A DNA stretch of 64,000 nucleotides from Cereibacter ovatus (GCF_900207575.1 NZ_OAOQ01000002.1:114587-178586), one strand, 5' to 3'. Positions 47,599 through 57,120 are shown, numbered from the stretch's first letter. The notes: generated from the letters alone by a model not told the origin. Program-made: numbers and translations.

Positions 47599-48432
47599 AT
47601 GAGCGCGAACAGCCCTGTCCGCCCGGTGATGGCGGCCGACATCCGTGCCCGCAAGGGCGGCGCACCCCTTGTCTGCCTGACCGCCTATACCACGCCGATG
47701 GCGCGGCTGGTGGATCAGCATTGCGACATCACGCTGGTCGGGGACAGTCTGGGGATGGTGGTCCATGGCCTGCCATCGACCCTTGGTGTCACGCTTGAGA
47801 TGATGATCCTGCACGGGCAGGCGGTGGCGCGCGGCACCTCGCGCGCGATGCTGGTCATCGACATGCCCTTTGGCAGCTATGAGGAAAGCCCCGCGCAGGC
47901 CTTTGCCAATGCCCGTCGCCTGATGGCCGAAACCGGCTGCGCCGCGGTGAAGCTGGAAGGCGGGCGGCACATGGCCGAGACGATCCGCTTTCTGGTCGAT
48001 CGTGGCATCCCGGTGATGGCCCATGTCGGGCTGACCCCGCAGGCGGTGAATGCGCTGGGCGGCTACAAGGTGCAGGGCCGTGGTGCGGATGCCGACCGGG
48101 TGATGGCCGATGCGCAGGCGGTCGAGGCGGCGGGGGCGTTCTCGGTCGTGCTGGAAAAGGTGCCGGACGGGTTGTCGCGCCGCATCACCAGCGCGCTGGA
48201 GATCCCGACCATCGGCATCGGCGCCTCGGCCGGCTGCGATGGGCAGGTGCTGGTGCTGGACGACATGCTGGGCCTGTTCACCGACTTCCGTCCGAAGTTC
48301 GTGAAACGCTACGCCGAGCTTGGCCATGCCGCCGACGAGGCCATCGCCGCCTATGCCGCCGAGGTCCGCGCCCGCCGCTTCCCCGGCCCCGAACATGTGT
48401 TTCCTGACGAATTGAAGGGCGAAAAGCCGTGA
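47599..48432 (+). CDS. panB: 3-methyl-2-oxobutanoate hydroxymethyltransferase
   Basis: The first committed step of pantothenate synthesis: methylene-tetrahydrofolate + 2-oxoisovalerate to ketopantoate. The 277-residue product shows the family segments [54 protein letters not shown] and [22 protein letters not shown]. It is followed by panC after 55 bp. Confidence 0.97.
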   Translation: MSANSPVRPVMAADIRARKGGAPLVCLTAYTTPMARLVDQHCDITLVGDSLGMVVHGLPSTLGVTLEMMILHGQAVARGTSRAMLVIDMPFGSYEESPAQAFANARRLMAETGCAAVKLEGGRHMAETIRFLVDRGIPVMAHVGLTPQAVNALGGYKVQGRGADADRVMADAQAVEAAGAFSVVLEKVPDGLSRRITSALEIPTIGIGASAGCDGQVLVLDDMLGLFTDFRPKFVKRYAELGHAADEAIAAYAAEVRARRFPGPEHVFPDELKGEKP

Positions 48433-48487
48433 TGTCCGACATGGTTCCGATCCGCGTATGGCCTTGCCCCCCCATGATGGGGCGCGC

Positions 48488-49336
48488 ATGGTGACCCCGC
48501 CGCCGATCCTGCGCACGGTTGCCGAGCTGCGCGCCCTCGTCGGTCTGTGGAAGCGCGCGGGCCAAACCGTTGGCGTCGTGCCCACCATGGGCGCCCTGCA
48601 CGAAGGCCACCTGAGCCTTGCCCGTCTGGCCCGTGCCGACAGCGACCGGGTGATCGTCACGATTTTCGTGAACCCGCGGCAGTTCAACAACCCTTCGGAC
48701 CTTGAGAAATACCCCCGGACCGAGGATCGCGATGCCGCCATGCTGGCGGGGCTTGGCGTGGACGCGGTCTTTGCGCCTGCCCCAGATGAGGTCTATCCGC
48801 CGGGCTTTGCCTCGACGGTGTCGGTTGCCGGGGTCAGCGAACCGCTGGAAGGCGCACACCGGCCCGGGCATTTCGACGGTGTGGCGACGGTCGTGGCCAA
48901 ACTGTTTGGCATGACCATGGCCGACCGCGCCTTCTTTGGTGAAAAGGACTGGCAGCAACTGATGGTGGTCAGGCGGCTGGTGGCCGATCTGAACATCCCC
49001 GTCGCCATCGTCGGCTGCCCCACCGTGCGCGAGGCGGACGGGCTGGCGATGTCGTCGCGCAATGTCCGGCTGTCGCCTGCGGCCCGCGCCCGCGCGCCCG
49101 CGCTCTATCGCGCGCTGGACGTTGCCGCCGTGGCGCTGCGTGCCGGAACCCCGATCCCCGAGGCGCTGGTGGCCGCCCGTGCCGCCGTTCTGGCCGCGGG
49201 CTACGATTCGGTTGATTACCTCGACCTGCGCTCGGCCGAGGGGTTGATGCCGGTGGATCGGCTGGATGGCGCGGCCCGGCTTCTGGTCGCAGCCACGCTG
49301 GACGGCGTGCGTCTGATCGACAATATCGCGGTCTGA
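48488..49336 (+). CDS. panC: Pantothenate synthetase
   Basis: Joins pantoate and beta-alanine with ATP, completing pantothenate. The 282-residue product carries the HIGH-type signature MGALHEGH (H38, H41) and the MSSRN motif, and matches the usual length of about 280. An upstream in-frame ATG at 48458 would add ten residues; the ATG at 48488 gives the standard N terminus. It is paired with panB. Confidence 0.96.
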   Translation: MVTPPPILRTVAELRALVGLWKRAGQTVGVVPTMGALHEGHLSLARLARADSDRVIVTIFVNPRQFNNPSDLEKYPRTEDRDAAMLAGLGVDAVFAPAPDEVYPPGFASTVSVAGVSEPLEGAHRPGHFDGVATVVAKLFGMTMADRAFFGEKDWQQLMVVRRLVADLNIPVAIVGCPTVREADGLAMSSRNVRLSPAARARAPALYRALDVAAVALRAGTPIPEALVAARAAVLAAGYDSVDYLDLRSAEGLMPVDRLDGAARLLVAATLDGVRLIDNIAV

Positions 49337-49440
49337 TCCGACGGCGGCCGCGCGCGTCACCGGCGCGGCCATCTGCCCGATGCCGGGGCGATGTGCCCCG
49401 CGCTACAATGCGCAGGCTTCGCCGCGGAAGGAGGATGGCC

Positions 49441-49710
49441 ATGATCCTGGGGTTCCTGCGCCTTGCCTTGCTGGGCCTTGTGGTGCAGACCGCAATTTTC
49501 CTGCTGCTTCTGGTCTATCTTCGTTCGCTCCGTCGCGAGGCGTTGGAGAAGGAATACGACGCGGGGGATGGTGAAGGCCGCCGCGAGGACTATATCGAAG
49601 CCGGCATGAACGATTACGGGCCGCGCCTGCGGATCAGGCTTGCGCTTGTCGTCTATCTCGTGCCGCAGGTTTTGTTTGTGGTTCTGTTCTGGATCCACAA
49701 TTTCTCGTGA
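49441..49710 (+). CDS. Small two-helix membrane protein
   Basis: An 89-residue protein with hydrophobic segments at about residues 4-27 and 66-85 and a charged middle (RREALEKEYDAGDGEGRREDYIEAGMNDYGPR). AGGAGG lies 6 bp before the ATG at 49441; the ATG at 49435 abuts that site and is less likely. I recognise no family with confidence. It runs 7 bp before the DUF1523 gene, so the two are probably co-transcribed and may work together. Confidence 0.8.
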   Translation: MILGFLRLALLGLVVQTAIFLLLLVYLRSLRREALEKEYDAGDGEGRREDYIEAGMNDYGPRLRIRLALVVYLVPQVLFVVLFWIHNFS

Positions 49711-49717
49711 GGTTGTG

Positions 49718-50374
49718 ATGCGTTACCTGAAGTGGACACTCCCGGCGCTTGTCGCGCTTTTGGTCGGGGCCTTCCTGCACTACACCCTGCCGCAGACCGA
49801 CATCGTGCGCATTGTCGGCACCAACACCCAGCGCATGGATCTGGGCGAGAACAGCTGGTTCTTTGCCTCGCCCGATGCCGGGACCAATGCGGCCTCGTCC
49901 AGCAGTCGGGATGTGAAGTTCATTCAGGCGATCTTCCCCGACGGCAAGACCATGGTCTACCGCAACGAGGATACCGGATGGGGCTGGCCGCCCTATTTCA
50001 AGGTCAACAGCTTTGACGTTCAGGCGATGGCCACTGACCTGACCTCGACCGGGGCAGATCCGCGCTGGGTTGCGGTCACGCATTATGGCTGGCGCAACCA
50101 GTTGTTCACCATCTTCCCCAACGCGGTGAAGCTGGAACAGGTGGACGGGCCGGATGCGACGGTGATGCCGTGGTTCAACATCCTGTTCTTCCTGACCCTG
50201 GGGCTTCTGGTCTGGCTTGGCTACAAGATGTGGGCGCAGTTCCGGGAACGCACGATCGATCCGGCGCTTGAGGATTTGGGCGACGCCTGGGATGCGCAAA
50301 GCGATCTGGCGCGCAAGCGGGCGCGCACCAGCATGGGCCGGTTCAAGGCTTGGGTGCGATCGTTGCGGAACTGA
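49718..50374 (+). CDS. DUF1523-family membrane protein
   Basis: A 218-residue protein of unknown function whose N terminus MRYLKWTLPALVALLVGAFLHYTLPQ and DIVRIVGTN segment resemble the DUF1523 family of Rhodobacterales. Hydrophobic segments at about residues 5-22 and 152-169 flank a periplasmic domain of about 130 residues; a basic cytoplasmic tail follows. Translation starts 7 bp after the upstream small-protein gene. Confidence 0.75.
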   Translation: MRYLKWTLPALVALLVGAFLHYTLPQTDIVRIVGTNTQRMDLGENSWFFASPDAGTNAASSSSRDVKFIQAIFPDGKTMVYRNEDTGWGWPPYFKVNSFDVQAMATDLTSTGADPRWVAVTHYGWRNQLFTIFPNAVKLEQVDGPDATVMPWFNILFFLTLGLLVWLGYKMWAQFRERTIDPALEDLGDAWDAQSDLARKRARTSMGRFKAWVRSLRN

Positions 50375-50419
50375 CCCGCGACCCCGCCCGCGTCAGGGGA
50401 TCGTTCGGGACATGCGGAC

Positions 50420-50453
50420 AAAGGCCGGGGAGGGGATGCCTTCCCCGGCCTTT
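50420..50453. terminator. Bidirectional terminator
   Basis: AAAGGCCGGGGA (50420-50431) pairs with TCCCCGGCCTTT (50442-50453), 12 bp. It has A residues on one side and T on the other, so it can serve both the DUF1523 gene and the convergent pheT. Confidence 0.75.
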
Positions 50454-50458
50454 GTCTG

Positions 50459-52876
50459 TCAGCCGCGCAGCGTGGCGCCGGTGGCCTTGGCGACCTTTTC
50501 GATGATTTTGGCCGAAACCGCCTCGATATCCTTGTCGGTCAGGGTCTTGTCGGTCGGTTGCAGCCGGACCGAGATCGCCAGCGATTTCTTGCCCGGGCCC
50601 ATCTGCGCTTCGGCCTTGTCGCCGGTGAACTGGTCGAACACCCGCACGCTGTCGATCAGCGTTTTGTCGGCGCCCTGCGCGGCATTGACCAGCGCCAGCG
50701 CCTCGACGCCCTGATCCACAACAAAGGCGAAATCGCGCTCGACCGCCTGAAGATCGGCCTGCCGCAGCGCGGGCCGCGTCGGCGTCTTGATCTTGGGCAG
50801 GGGGACATTGGCGACAAGGATGGTGAAGGCCACCGCAGGCCCCTTCACATCCATCTCGCGCAGGATCTTCGGGTGAAGCTCGCCAAAGGTGGCCAGCACA
50901 TTCGGCCCCAGACCGATCACGCCGGACCGCCCCGGATGCCACCAGCCGGCCACTTTGCGGGTGATCTGCATCTTTGCCGGTGCCCCGATGGCGGCCAGAA
51001 CCGCCTCGGCATCGGCCTTGGCGTCATAGACATCCACCGGACGGCGCGAGCCGAACGGATCGCGCGGCGCCGAGGCCCCGACCAGAAGGCCCGTCGCTTG
51101 CAGATGCTGCTCGCCCGGTTCGCCGCCGTGGAAGGCGGGGCCGATCTCGCACAGCGCCAGATCCATGAAGCCGCGCGCCTGATTGCGCGCCGCCGCCCGC
51201 AGCAGGCCCGGCAGCAGGTCGGGGCGCAGGTGGGTCATCTCGGACGAGATCGGATTCTCGACCCGCACCGCGTCAGAGCCGCCGCCGAAAAGCGTGGCCG
51301 CGCCTTCGTCGATGAAGCTGTAGGTCACACATTCATTGTAGCCCAGCGCCGCCAGCGTCCGCCGTGCCGCCTGTTCGCGCACCTGCACGGGGGTCAGGAT
51401 CGGCTTTGGCACACCCGCCTGCGCGCGGGGCAGGGGCTTGCCTTCCAGCTTGGTCAACGAGGCGACGCGGGCGATTTCCTCGACCAGATCGGCCTCGCCC
51501 TGCACATCGGGGCGCCAGCTGGGCGGGGTGACCATCTCGCCCGCCAGCGTGAAGCCAAGCGCCTCAAGCGTGGCGCGCTGTTCGGCTTCGGGGATGTCCA
51601 TGCCGACAAGGCTGACCACGCGCCTGGGATCGAACCGATAGGCGCGCGATGTGTCGGGCACCGCGCCATCCATCACCACCTCAGAGGGCTCGCCGCCGCA
51701 CAGATCCAGGATCATCCGCGTCGCCAGTTCCAGCCCCGGCAGGGTGAAGGCCGGGTCCACCCCGCGTTCAAACCGATAGCGGGCGTCGGAATTGATCTTC
51801 AGCGCGCGGCCGGTGGCGGCGATGGTGATCGGATCCCAGTAGGCGGATTCAAGGAACACCTCGGTCGTGTCCTCGGTGCAGCCCGACAGCTCGCCGCCCA
51901 TGATGCCGGCCAGCGATTCGGGCTGTTCGTCATCGGAAATCAGCATCTGGCCGGCGCGCAGCGTGTAGGTCTTGCCGTCCAGCGCCAGCAGTTCCTCGCC
52001 GCCCGTGGCGGCATGGATGCGCAAGCCCCCCCGGATCTTCGCCACATCGAACACATGCAGCGGCCGGTTCAGGCCGATGGTGAAGAAGTTGGTAATGTCC
52101 ACCAGCGCCGAGATCGGGCGCAGGCCGATCGCCTTCAGCCGGGTCTGAAGCCACTCGGGCGAGGGGCCGTTCTTCACGCCCCGGATGGTGCGGCCGGCGA
52201 ACAGGGGGCAACCGCGCGCCTTCAGTTCGTCGCTGATCGCCACGCCGACCGGCGAGGGGAACCGGCCGGCGACCGGCTCGATCGCCATCGGCTTCAGCCG
52301 GCCCAGACCGCGGGCCGCCAGATCGCGCGCAAGGCCGCGCACGCCAAGACCATCGGGGCGGTTCGGGGTGATCTTCACCTCGATCACCGGATCGTTCAGC
52401 CCGCGCCAGTCGATGAAACGGGCGCCCAGCGGGGCGTCCTCGGGCAGGTCGATGATGCCGTTGTGGTCGTCCGACAGCATCAGTTCGCGTTCCGAACACA
52501 GCATCCCGTTCGATTCGACACCGCGGATCACGCCCGGTTTCAGATCGACGCCGGTGCCGGGGACATGGGTGCCCACGGGTGCAAAGACGCCGATCAGGCC
52601 GGTGCGGGCGTTCGGCGCGCCGCAGACCACCTGCACCTCTTCCGAGGGCGCATCGGGGCCTTTGGGCCAGGTCTCGACCCGGCACAGGCGCAGACGGTCG
52701 GCGTTGGGATGGGGTTGGGCCTCGATCACGCGGCAGATGCGGAAGGCGCCCAGCGTGCGTGCGGGGTCGTCGATACCTTCGACCTCGTGACCCAGATCGG
52801 TCAGCGCGGTCGCGATCTCATCCAGCGGGGCCTCGGTTTCGAGGTGATCCTTCAGCCAGGACAGGGTGAATTTCAT
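50459..52876 (-). CDS. pheT: Phenylalanyl-tRNA synthetase beta subunit
   Basis: The 805-residue beta chain of the (alpha-beta)2 enzyme that charges tRNA-Phe. Visible domains are the N-terminal tRNA-binding OB domain (about 40-150), the B3/B4 editing domain, B5, a degenerate synthetase core (about 480-680), and the C-terminal ferredoxin-like anticodon-binding domain from about 710. It is transcribed from the pheS side, with a membrane-protein gene between. Confidence 0.97.
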   Translation of the reverse strand: MKFTLSWLKDHLETEAPLDEIATALTDLGHEVEGIDDPARTLGAFRICRVIEAQPHPNADRLRLCRVETWPKGPDAPSEEVQVVCGAPNARTGLIGVFAPVGTHVPGTGVDLKPGVIRGVESNGMLCSERELMLSDDHNGIIDLPEDAPLGARFIDWRGLNDPVIEVKITPNRPDGLGVRGLARDLAARGLGRLKPMAIEPVAGRFPSPVGVAISDELKARGCPLFAGRTIRGVKNGPSPEWLQTRLKAIGLRPISALVDITNFFTIGLNRPLHVFDVAKIRGGLRIHAATGGEELLALDGKTYTLRAGQMLISDDEQPESLAGIMGGELSGCTEDTTEVFLESAYWDPITIAATGRALKINSDARYRFERGVDPAFTLPGLELATRMILDLCGGEPSEVVMDGAVPDTSRAYRFDPRRVVSLVGMDIPEAEQRATLEALGFTLAGEMVTPPSWRPDVQGEADLVEEIARVASLTKLEGKPLPRAQAGVPKPILTPVQVREQAARRTLAALGYNECVTYSFIDEGAATLFGGGSDAVRVENPISSEMTHLRPDLLPGLLRAAARNQARGFMDLALCEIGPAFHGGEPGEQHLQATGLLVGASAPRDPFGSRRPVDVYDAKADAEAVLAAIGAPAKMQITRKVAGWWHPGRSGVIGLGPNVLATFGELHPKILREMDVKGPAVAFTILVANVPLPKIKTPTRPALRQADLQAVERDFAFVVDQGVEALALVNAAQGADKTLIDSVRVFDQFTGDKAEAQMGPGKKSLAISVRLQPTDKTLTDKDIEAVSAKIIEKVAKATGATLRG

Positions 52877-53184
52877 CGGCGCGCCCCTCGGAATTGTTGC
52901 GGCTCGGCCTTAGCGCAAACGGGCGGGAAGGGGAAGGCCGGGGTGCCGGAACGACGGCGGGCACTTCCGCGCGGGCATCAACCCTTTCGATAGATTCGCG
53001 CGGTAGACAGGGCCATGACCTGTTCACTGAAGCCCCCGAAGGACCGCGTGCCCACCAGCACCTTTCGTCTGTGCCTGCTGATGGCGCTGACGGGGCTTCT
53101 GTTGTTATACAGCCTGCCGCTCCGGACGGAACGGCAGGCTGAACGTCCTGCGGCATCCGGCGGTCAGGCCGCCGGACCGATGTC
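52877..53184. other. 308-bp spacer between pheT and the membrane-protein gene
   Basis: No convincing gene. It contains the pheT 5' region and, nearer the membrane-protein gene, a 9-bp inverted repeat AGCCTGCCG/CGGCAGGCT (about 53112-53142) and a CCGGCGG/CCGCCGG pair (about 53158-53175). These may terminate the upstream minus-strand transcript. A plus-strand open frame from 53015 with one hydrophobic stretch runs into the opposite gene and is not called. Confidence 0.5.
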
Positions 53185-53901
53185 TTACAGTTTGAAGGAG
53201 AAGCCCGACAGATCAGGCAGTTTCAGGTCAGGAACCGAAACCTTCGGCATCGTCAGATCGGGAAGCCAGGCGGCCACGGCGGCCCAGTCGATGTAGGTCG
53301 ACAGATAGCCCGCCGTCAGCAGCAGCAGAACCATCATCAGCACCCGGAAGCCCGAGGCCGAGAACCGGAACGCCAGTTCCTTGTTATACAGATCCTCGAT
53401 CAGCTGATCCTGAAGCCGGCGTGCCGCGGTGGCATCGTCGGCGGCATTGGTCAGAACCTTGTGTGCGGCGATCTGGTCGACCTGTGCGATCCCCAGCGCA
53501 AGGCGCAGAACGAAGGGGATGCAGGCCACGGCCAGCGCGATCAGCAGCAGACGGCCCGGCTGCCAGCTCGGCAGGGTGAAGGCGAGTGTCACCACCGCGC
53601 CGATCACGACGGCCCAAAGCGCGACCAGCGTGGCGCTGCGGATCTCGACCTTGCGCAGGAAGGCTTGCAGCACCTCTTGCGCCTCGGGGCTGCGGTCGGT
53701 GACATTGCCGGGCGCTGTGGCCTGAAGCTGGGCGTAAAGCTGGAAGCGTTTCCGCCACATCGGATAGCGCGAAGCGGCGGGATATTCGGGGTATCTGAAC
53801 TGGCGGCGCAGCTCCAGATAATAGACGGCGGCGAAATACCAGACGACAAGCGTCGCCGGGATGATGTTCTGAACGGTGACGATTTGTTGGACGGTGTACA
53901 T
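53185..53901 (-). CDS. Uncharacterised membrane protein between pheS and pheT
   Basis: A 238-residue protein with hydrophobic segments at about residues 13-29, 90-109, 117-137 and 185-204. The C-terminal tail is proline-rich with three PDL triplets (LPDLTMPKVSVPDLKLPDLSG). AAAGGG lies 7 bp before the ATG at 53901; a TTG six codons upstream is less likely. I do not recognise the family. Co-orientation with pheS (33 bp upstream) and pheT suggests it is transcribed with them. Confidence 0.85.
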   Translation of the reverse strand: MYTVQQIVTVQNIIPATLVVWYFAAVYYLELRRQFRYPEYPAASRYPMWRKRFQLYAQLQATAPGNVTDRSPEAQEVLQAFLRKVEIRSATLVALWAVVIGAVVTLAFTLPSWQPGRLLLIALAVACIPFVLRLALGIAQVDQIAAHKVLTNAADDATAARRLQDQLIEDLYNKELAFRFSASGFRVLMMVLLLLTAGYLSTYIDWAAVAAWLPDLTMPKVSVPDLKLPDLSGFSFKL

Positions 53902-53934
53902 GACCGGACCCTTTACCAAGATCCGGTCAGGGTA

Positions 53935-55017
53935 TCAGCGTGAAAGGCCACCTGCCAGATCAGGCATGTCCAAAGCGGCAAAGCCATAGTGACGCAGCCA
54001 GCGCAGGTCGCTTTCGAAAAAGGCGCGCAGATCGGGGATGCCGTATTTCAGCATGGCGATGCGGTCGATGCCCATGCCGAAGGCGAAACCTTGCCATTCG
54101 TCGGGGTTCACACCGGCCGCGGCCAGCACCTTGGGATGCACCATTCCCGATCCCAGGATTTCCAGCCAGCCGTCGCCTTCGCCGATCTTCAACTGGCCGC
54201 CTTCCCAGGAACAGCGGATGTCGACCTCGGCCGAGGGTTCGGTGAAGGGGAAATGCGAGGCGCGGAAGCGCAGCTCGACACTCGGCACCTCGAAGAAGGC
54301 GCGGCAGAATTCTTCCAGCACCCACTTGAGGTTGGCCATCGAGATGTCGCGGTCGATCGCCAGCCCCTCGACCTGATGGAACATCGGCGTGTGGGTCTGG
54401 TCCATGTCCATGCGGTAGACGCGGCCCGGCGCGATCACCCGGATCGGTGCGCCCTGCGCCTGCATGGCGCGGATCTGCACCGGCGAGGTATGGGTGCGCA
54501 GCACATGCGGCGGGCGGGCATCGCCCGGCGCCCGCGCCATGAAGAAGGTGTCATGCTCCTGCCGCGCCGGATGCTCGGGCGGGATGTTCAGCGCGTCAAA
54601 GTTGAACCAGTCGCTTTCAACCTGCGGCCCTTCGGCCACGGCGAAGCCCATGTCGGCGAAGATCGCCGTCAGTTCGGCCATCACCTGCGAAACGGGATGG
54701 ATCGTGCCCATCCGCCGCGGGCGGCCGGGCAGCGTCACATCCAGCCATTCGGTCTTCAGCCGCGCATCCAGCGCCGCATCGGCCAGCCCCGCCTTGCGGG
54801 CGCGCAGGCTGGCGTCCAACTCGTCGCGCAGTCGGTTCAGCGCCGCGCCGACGGTCTGGCGTTCCTCGGGCGACATCTGGCCCAGTTCGCGCATCTTCAG
54901 ACTGATCTCGCCCTTCTTGCCCAGCGCGGCAAGGCGCACGTCTTCCAGTGCGGCCTCATCGGCGGCGGCGGCGATGGCCTCGATATATTTGCCTCTGAGC
55001 GTGTCGAGCGCGGTCAT
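53935..55017 (-). CDS. pheS: Phenylalanyl-tRNA synthetase alpha subunit
   Basis: The 360-residue catalytic alpha chain. An N-terminal coiled-coil (about 1-85) precedes the class II core, which contains [36 protein letters not shown] and the motif 3 region [27 protein letters not shown] lies just before the ATG on the minus strand. In many bacteria it follows rplT closely; here about 1.16 kb separates them. Confidence 0.98.
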   Translation of the reverse strand: MTALDTLRGKYIEAIAAAADEAALEDVRLAALGKKGEISLKMRELGQMSPEERQTVGAALNRLRDELDASLRARKAGLADAALDARLKTEWLDVTLPGRPRRMGTIHPVSQVMAELTAIFADMGFAVAEGPQVESDWFNFDALNIPPEHPARQEHDTFFMARAPGDARPPHVLRTHTSPVQIRAMQAQGAPIRVIAPGRVYRMDMDQTHTPMFHQVEGLAIDRDISMANLKWVLEEFCRAFFEVPSVELRFRASHFPFTEPSAEVDIRCSWEGGQLKIGEGDGWLEILGSGMVHPKVLAAAGVNPDEWQGFAFGMGIDRIAMLKYGIPDLRAFFESDLRWLRHYGFAALDMPDLAGGLSR

Positions 55018-55044
55018 GGTCAGCCTCCGGTGCGGGTTGAGCGG

Positions 55045-55073
55045 GTGCTACCGAGACGGGGCCGGTTTGTCCA
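55045..55073 (-). promoter_or_regulatory. Candidate pheS promoter
   Basis: Read on the minus strand: TGGACA (55073-55068), 17 bp, TAGCAC (55050-55045). Transcription would start about 20 nt before the pheS ATG. The -10 resembles that proposed for rpmC. It supports pheS having its own promoter after separation from rplT. Confidence 0.5.
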
Positions 55074-55318
55074 GAGCAGCGCCGCGCATGAAAAATCCCC
55101 GCGCCTGAGGCTGGCCCATTCCGGAATCCGGGACATGACGGCCGAGCACGGTGAGGTTTGCGGTCGTCATCAAAGCCTGACGCAAAGAAAAGGGCGCTGC
55201 ATCCTTCGCGCACCATTCCGCCACAAGCGCCTGCGGTCACACAGGATCGCAGGTGCAAGCGTCTTCGTCCCTTTGGCGTCTCGCGTTGCGGAACCCGGAT
55301 CAGGCTTGGCGCTGTGCG

Positions 55319-55830
55319 TCAGGTGTCGCCAATGTCACCGATGCCTTCATCGACGGTCTCAAGGAAGCTGGCGAACTGCTGCAACTCCTTGCCGCGGCCG
55401 ACGTCCGCTTCAAGACACTCGGCGGCGCTTTCAGGCTTGCCACGACATCGTCGGTCATAGGGTCATTGCCCGAGAACTGGTCGTCGGCAACCAGCTTGCC
55501 AAACGCACCCCGCTCCGGGTTCTCGTCGGCAACCATATGGTCAAAAGCGGCTTTGCGCCGTTCTGTCCAGAAGCCTTCGACGGCATCCCTTGCCCCTTGG
55601 GTGGTCCTCAGGCCGGGCAGGTAGCTCGCGATGAGCTCTTCGATGAGTTCCCGATTGCTGCGCATCCGCGGATCGTTCGCCGGGATGTCGATGATGGTGC
55701 GTCGGCGGGCCGCCAGGTCGGCGGGGTTCTCTTTGCCGGCGGCGCCCTGGGCGTTGGCGATCAAGGCAAGCAGCGAGAGGATGTCGGCTCCTTCTGCGCC
55801 GGGTGATCCAGAAAGATCGAGACGCCGGCG
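55319..55830 (-). pseudogene. Degraded 3' remnant of a type I restriction subunit gene (hsdR-like)
   Basis: The minus strand encodes a run resembling the C-terminal part of HsdR: GADILSLLALIANAQG, then DPRMRSNRELIEELIASYLPG, FWTERRKAAFDHMVADENPE and MTDDVVASLKAPPSVLKR. After VLKR the family pattern (LEADVGRGKELQQFASFLETV...) continues only in another frame, ending at a TGA at 55321-55319, so a frameshift is likely. The helicase and nuclease parts, hsdM and hsdS are absent. By-eye family match, no search run. Confidence 0.55.
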
Positions 55831-56076
55831 CCGGCCTTGCCGTTGCAGGGCCGATGGATGATCCGAAAACCCGACGGCTTTGCCTTGCGACGGTTGCCGC
55901 CCGCCTCCGGTTTTTCATGCCTTCGGTTGAAGATGACCCCGTCGGGTCGCTCGGTATATCGGCCGTCTCGGACGGCGCGAAAGTCCCGCGGCGGTTATTC
56001 TGGTCAGTGTTGCGGCGGGGCAAAACTCCCGCCATCCGCATGCGATGAGCCGATGAATAGACCCATAAAATCAAAC
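55831..56076. other. Non-coding or decayed stretch between rplT and pheS
   Basis: Part of the roughly 1.15-kb gap 55018-56173. Open frames exist on both strands but none has a ribosome-binding site or a recognisable product. It is probably decayed DNA from the same acquired segment as the hsdR remnant. The stretch 55074-55318 likewise holds nothing I can name. Confidence 0.5.
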
Positions 56077-56102
56077 GGCTGCCGAGATATCTCTCGGCAG
56101 CC
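56077..56102 (-). terminator. rplT terminator
   Basis: GGCTGCCGAG (56077-56086) pairs perfectly with CTCGGCAGCC (56093-56102). On the minus strand the stem is followed by GTTTGATTTTATG, a broken T tract. It lies about 70 bp after the rplT stop. Confidence 0.6.
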
Positions 56103-56115
56103 GCGGCAGTTGTGC

Positions 56116-56158
56116 CCCAAAACCCGGAATGAGCCACAGGATGGCACGGGTTTTTGGG
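56116..56158. repeat. Inverted repeat at the rplT 3' end
   Basis: CCCAAAACCCG (56116-56126) and CGGGTTTTTGGG (56147-56158) form an inverted repeat with one extra T, separated by 20 bp. It ends 15 bp from the rplT stop. It may be a second terminator-like structure or a boundary scar of the inserted segment. Confidence 0.4.
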
Positions 56159-56173
56159 CAGTTCTGAAACGCC

Positions 56174-56536
56174 TTAGGCCAGCGCGGCTTTCGCCTGCGC
56201 GGCAATGGCGTTGAACGACTCGGGCTCGTTCACGGCCAGATCGGCCAGAACCTTACGGTCCACCTCGATCCCGGCTTTCGCCAGACCGTTGATGAAGCGC
56301 GAATAGGTCATTTCGATGTCGAACAGCCGGACGGCGGCGTTGATCCGCTGAATCCACAGCGCGCGGAAGTTGCGCTTGCGGGCCTTGCGGTCGCGGGTCG
56401 CATACTGGTTGGCCTTGTCGACGGCCTGGGTCGCGGTGCGGAAGTTGGTGGAGCGGGCGGCGTAGTAGCCCTTCGCTGCCTTGATGACCTTGCGGTGGCG
56501 GGCGTGCGTGACCTTGCCGGACTTGACGCGGGACAT
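56174..56536 (-). CDS. rplT: 50S ribosomal protein L20
   Basis: L20 is an early 50S assembly protein and, in E. coli, the repressor of rpmI-rplT. The 120-residue product starts [35 protein letters not shown] and contains [18 protein letters not shown]. It is 12 bp downstream of rpmI. Confidence 0.99.
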   Translation of the reverse strand: MSRVKSGKVTHARHRKVIKAAKGYYAARSTNFRTATQAVDKANQYATRDRKARKRNFRALWIQRINAAVRLFDIEMTYSRFINGLAKAGIEVDRKVLADLAVNEPESFNAIAAQAKAALA

Positions 56537-56548
56537 GTGAAGCTCTCC

Positions 56549-56749
56549 TTACCGGTCGTAGGGCATGTATTTCTTGACGATTTTCGCGTCGGAATCGCAC
56601 AGGACCATGGTCCCGGTGACGTCCCGGATGAATTTCGTCGAGCGTTTGATCATGCCGTGGCGCTTGCCGGCGGGGCCGGCCTTCACCTTGCCGGTGGCGG
56701 TGAAGCTGAACCGCTTCTTCGCCGCGGACTTGGTCTTCATCTTGGGCAT
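56549..56749 (-). CDS. rpmI: 50S ribosomal protein L35
   Basis: A 66-residue basic protein starting [33 protein letters not shown]. The ATG at 56749 is preferred because AGAGGAG sits 6 bp upstream; the ATG at 56755 abuts that site. It is followed by rplT. The usual infC neighbour is not present here. Confidence 0.97.
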   Translation of the reverse strand: MPKMKTKSAAKKRFSFTATGKVKAGPAGKRHGMIKRSTKFIRDVTGTMVLCDSDAKIVKKYMPYDR

Positions 56750-56826
56750 TTCCATCTCCTCTTAACGAGTGGGTCAAGCACGACTCGGCATGCCACTTCG
56801 GCCGGCCGTGCGGGTGTGAGAGGCGG

Positions 56827-56855
56827 GCTATAGGCGGGCGCGGCCGGCTGTGCAA
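56827..56855 (-). promoter_or_regulatory. rpmI-rplT promoter
   Basis: On the minus strand: TTGCAC (56855-56850), exactly 17 bp, TATAGC (56832-56827). It lies just after the small membrane-protein gene and gives a leader of about 70 nt before rpmI. It is one of the best promoter matches in the window. Confidence 0.65.
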
Positions 56856-56861
56856 GCGGAT

Positions 56862-57086
56862 TCAGCGCAGATAAGGCCCGATCACGCGCGCAAAGACCTG
56901 TGGGATCTCTTCGATCTGATAGCCGCCGGGGCGCGAACGCAGCGCCAGCGCGACCAGCGTTCCCGCGATCAGGATGGCCACGGCGCCCGCGCGCGGCGGG
57001 CGCCCGTCGTTCCATGCCGACAGCAGCGAGGGGACGGCCACCGCCCCCATCACAAGGCCAAGGACCAGCAGAAGATCACCGTCCAT
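56862..57086 (-). CDS. Small membrane protein downstream of pyk
   Basis: A 74-residue protein with hydrophobic segments at about residues 4-24 and 32-49 and a short polar tail (RSRPGGYQIEEIPQVFARVIGPYLR). GGAGG lies 8 bp before the ATG on the minus strand. I recognise no family. It starts 34 bp after the pyk stop, so it is probably read through from pyk. Confidence 0.75.
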   Translation of the reverse strand: MDGDLLLVLGLVMGAVAVPSLLSAWNDGRPPRAGAVAILIAGTLVALALRSRPGGYQIEEIPQVFARVIGPYLR

Positions 57087-57120
57087 ACCCGCCCTCCGTG
57101 CCTTACGGAACGGGCGAAGC

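Noticed and set aside
50558-52993. 811-codon plus-strand open frame opposite pheT
   Set aside because: pheT is certain on the minus strand; the plus-strand product is low-complexity and Arg/Gln-rich.
53015-53296. Small plus-strand frame with one hydrophobic stretch
   Set aside because: No ribosome-binding site, and its 3' third is antisense to the membrane-protein gene. Kept only as a faint possibility.
53989-55806. 605-codon plus-strand open frame opposite pheS and running into the decayed region
   Set aside because: Overlaps pheS fully and has no family resemblance.
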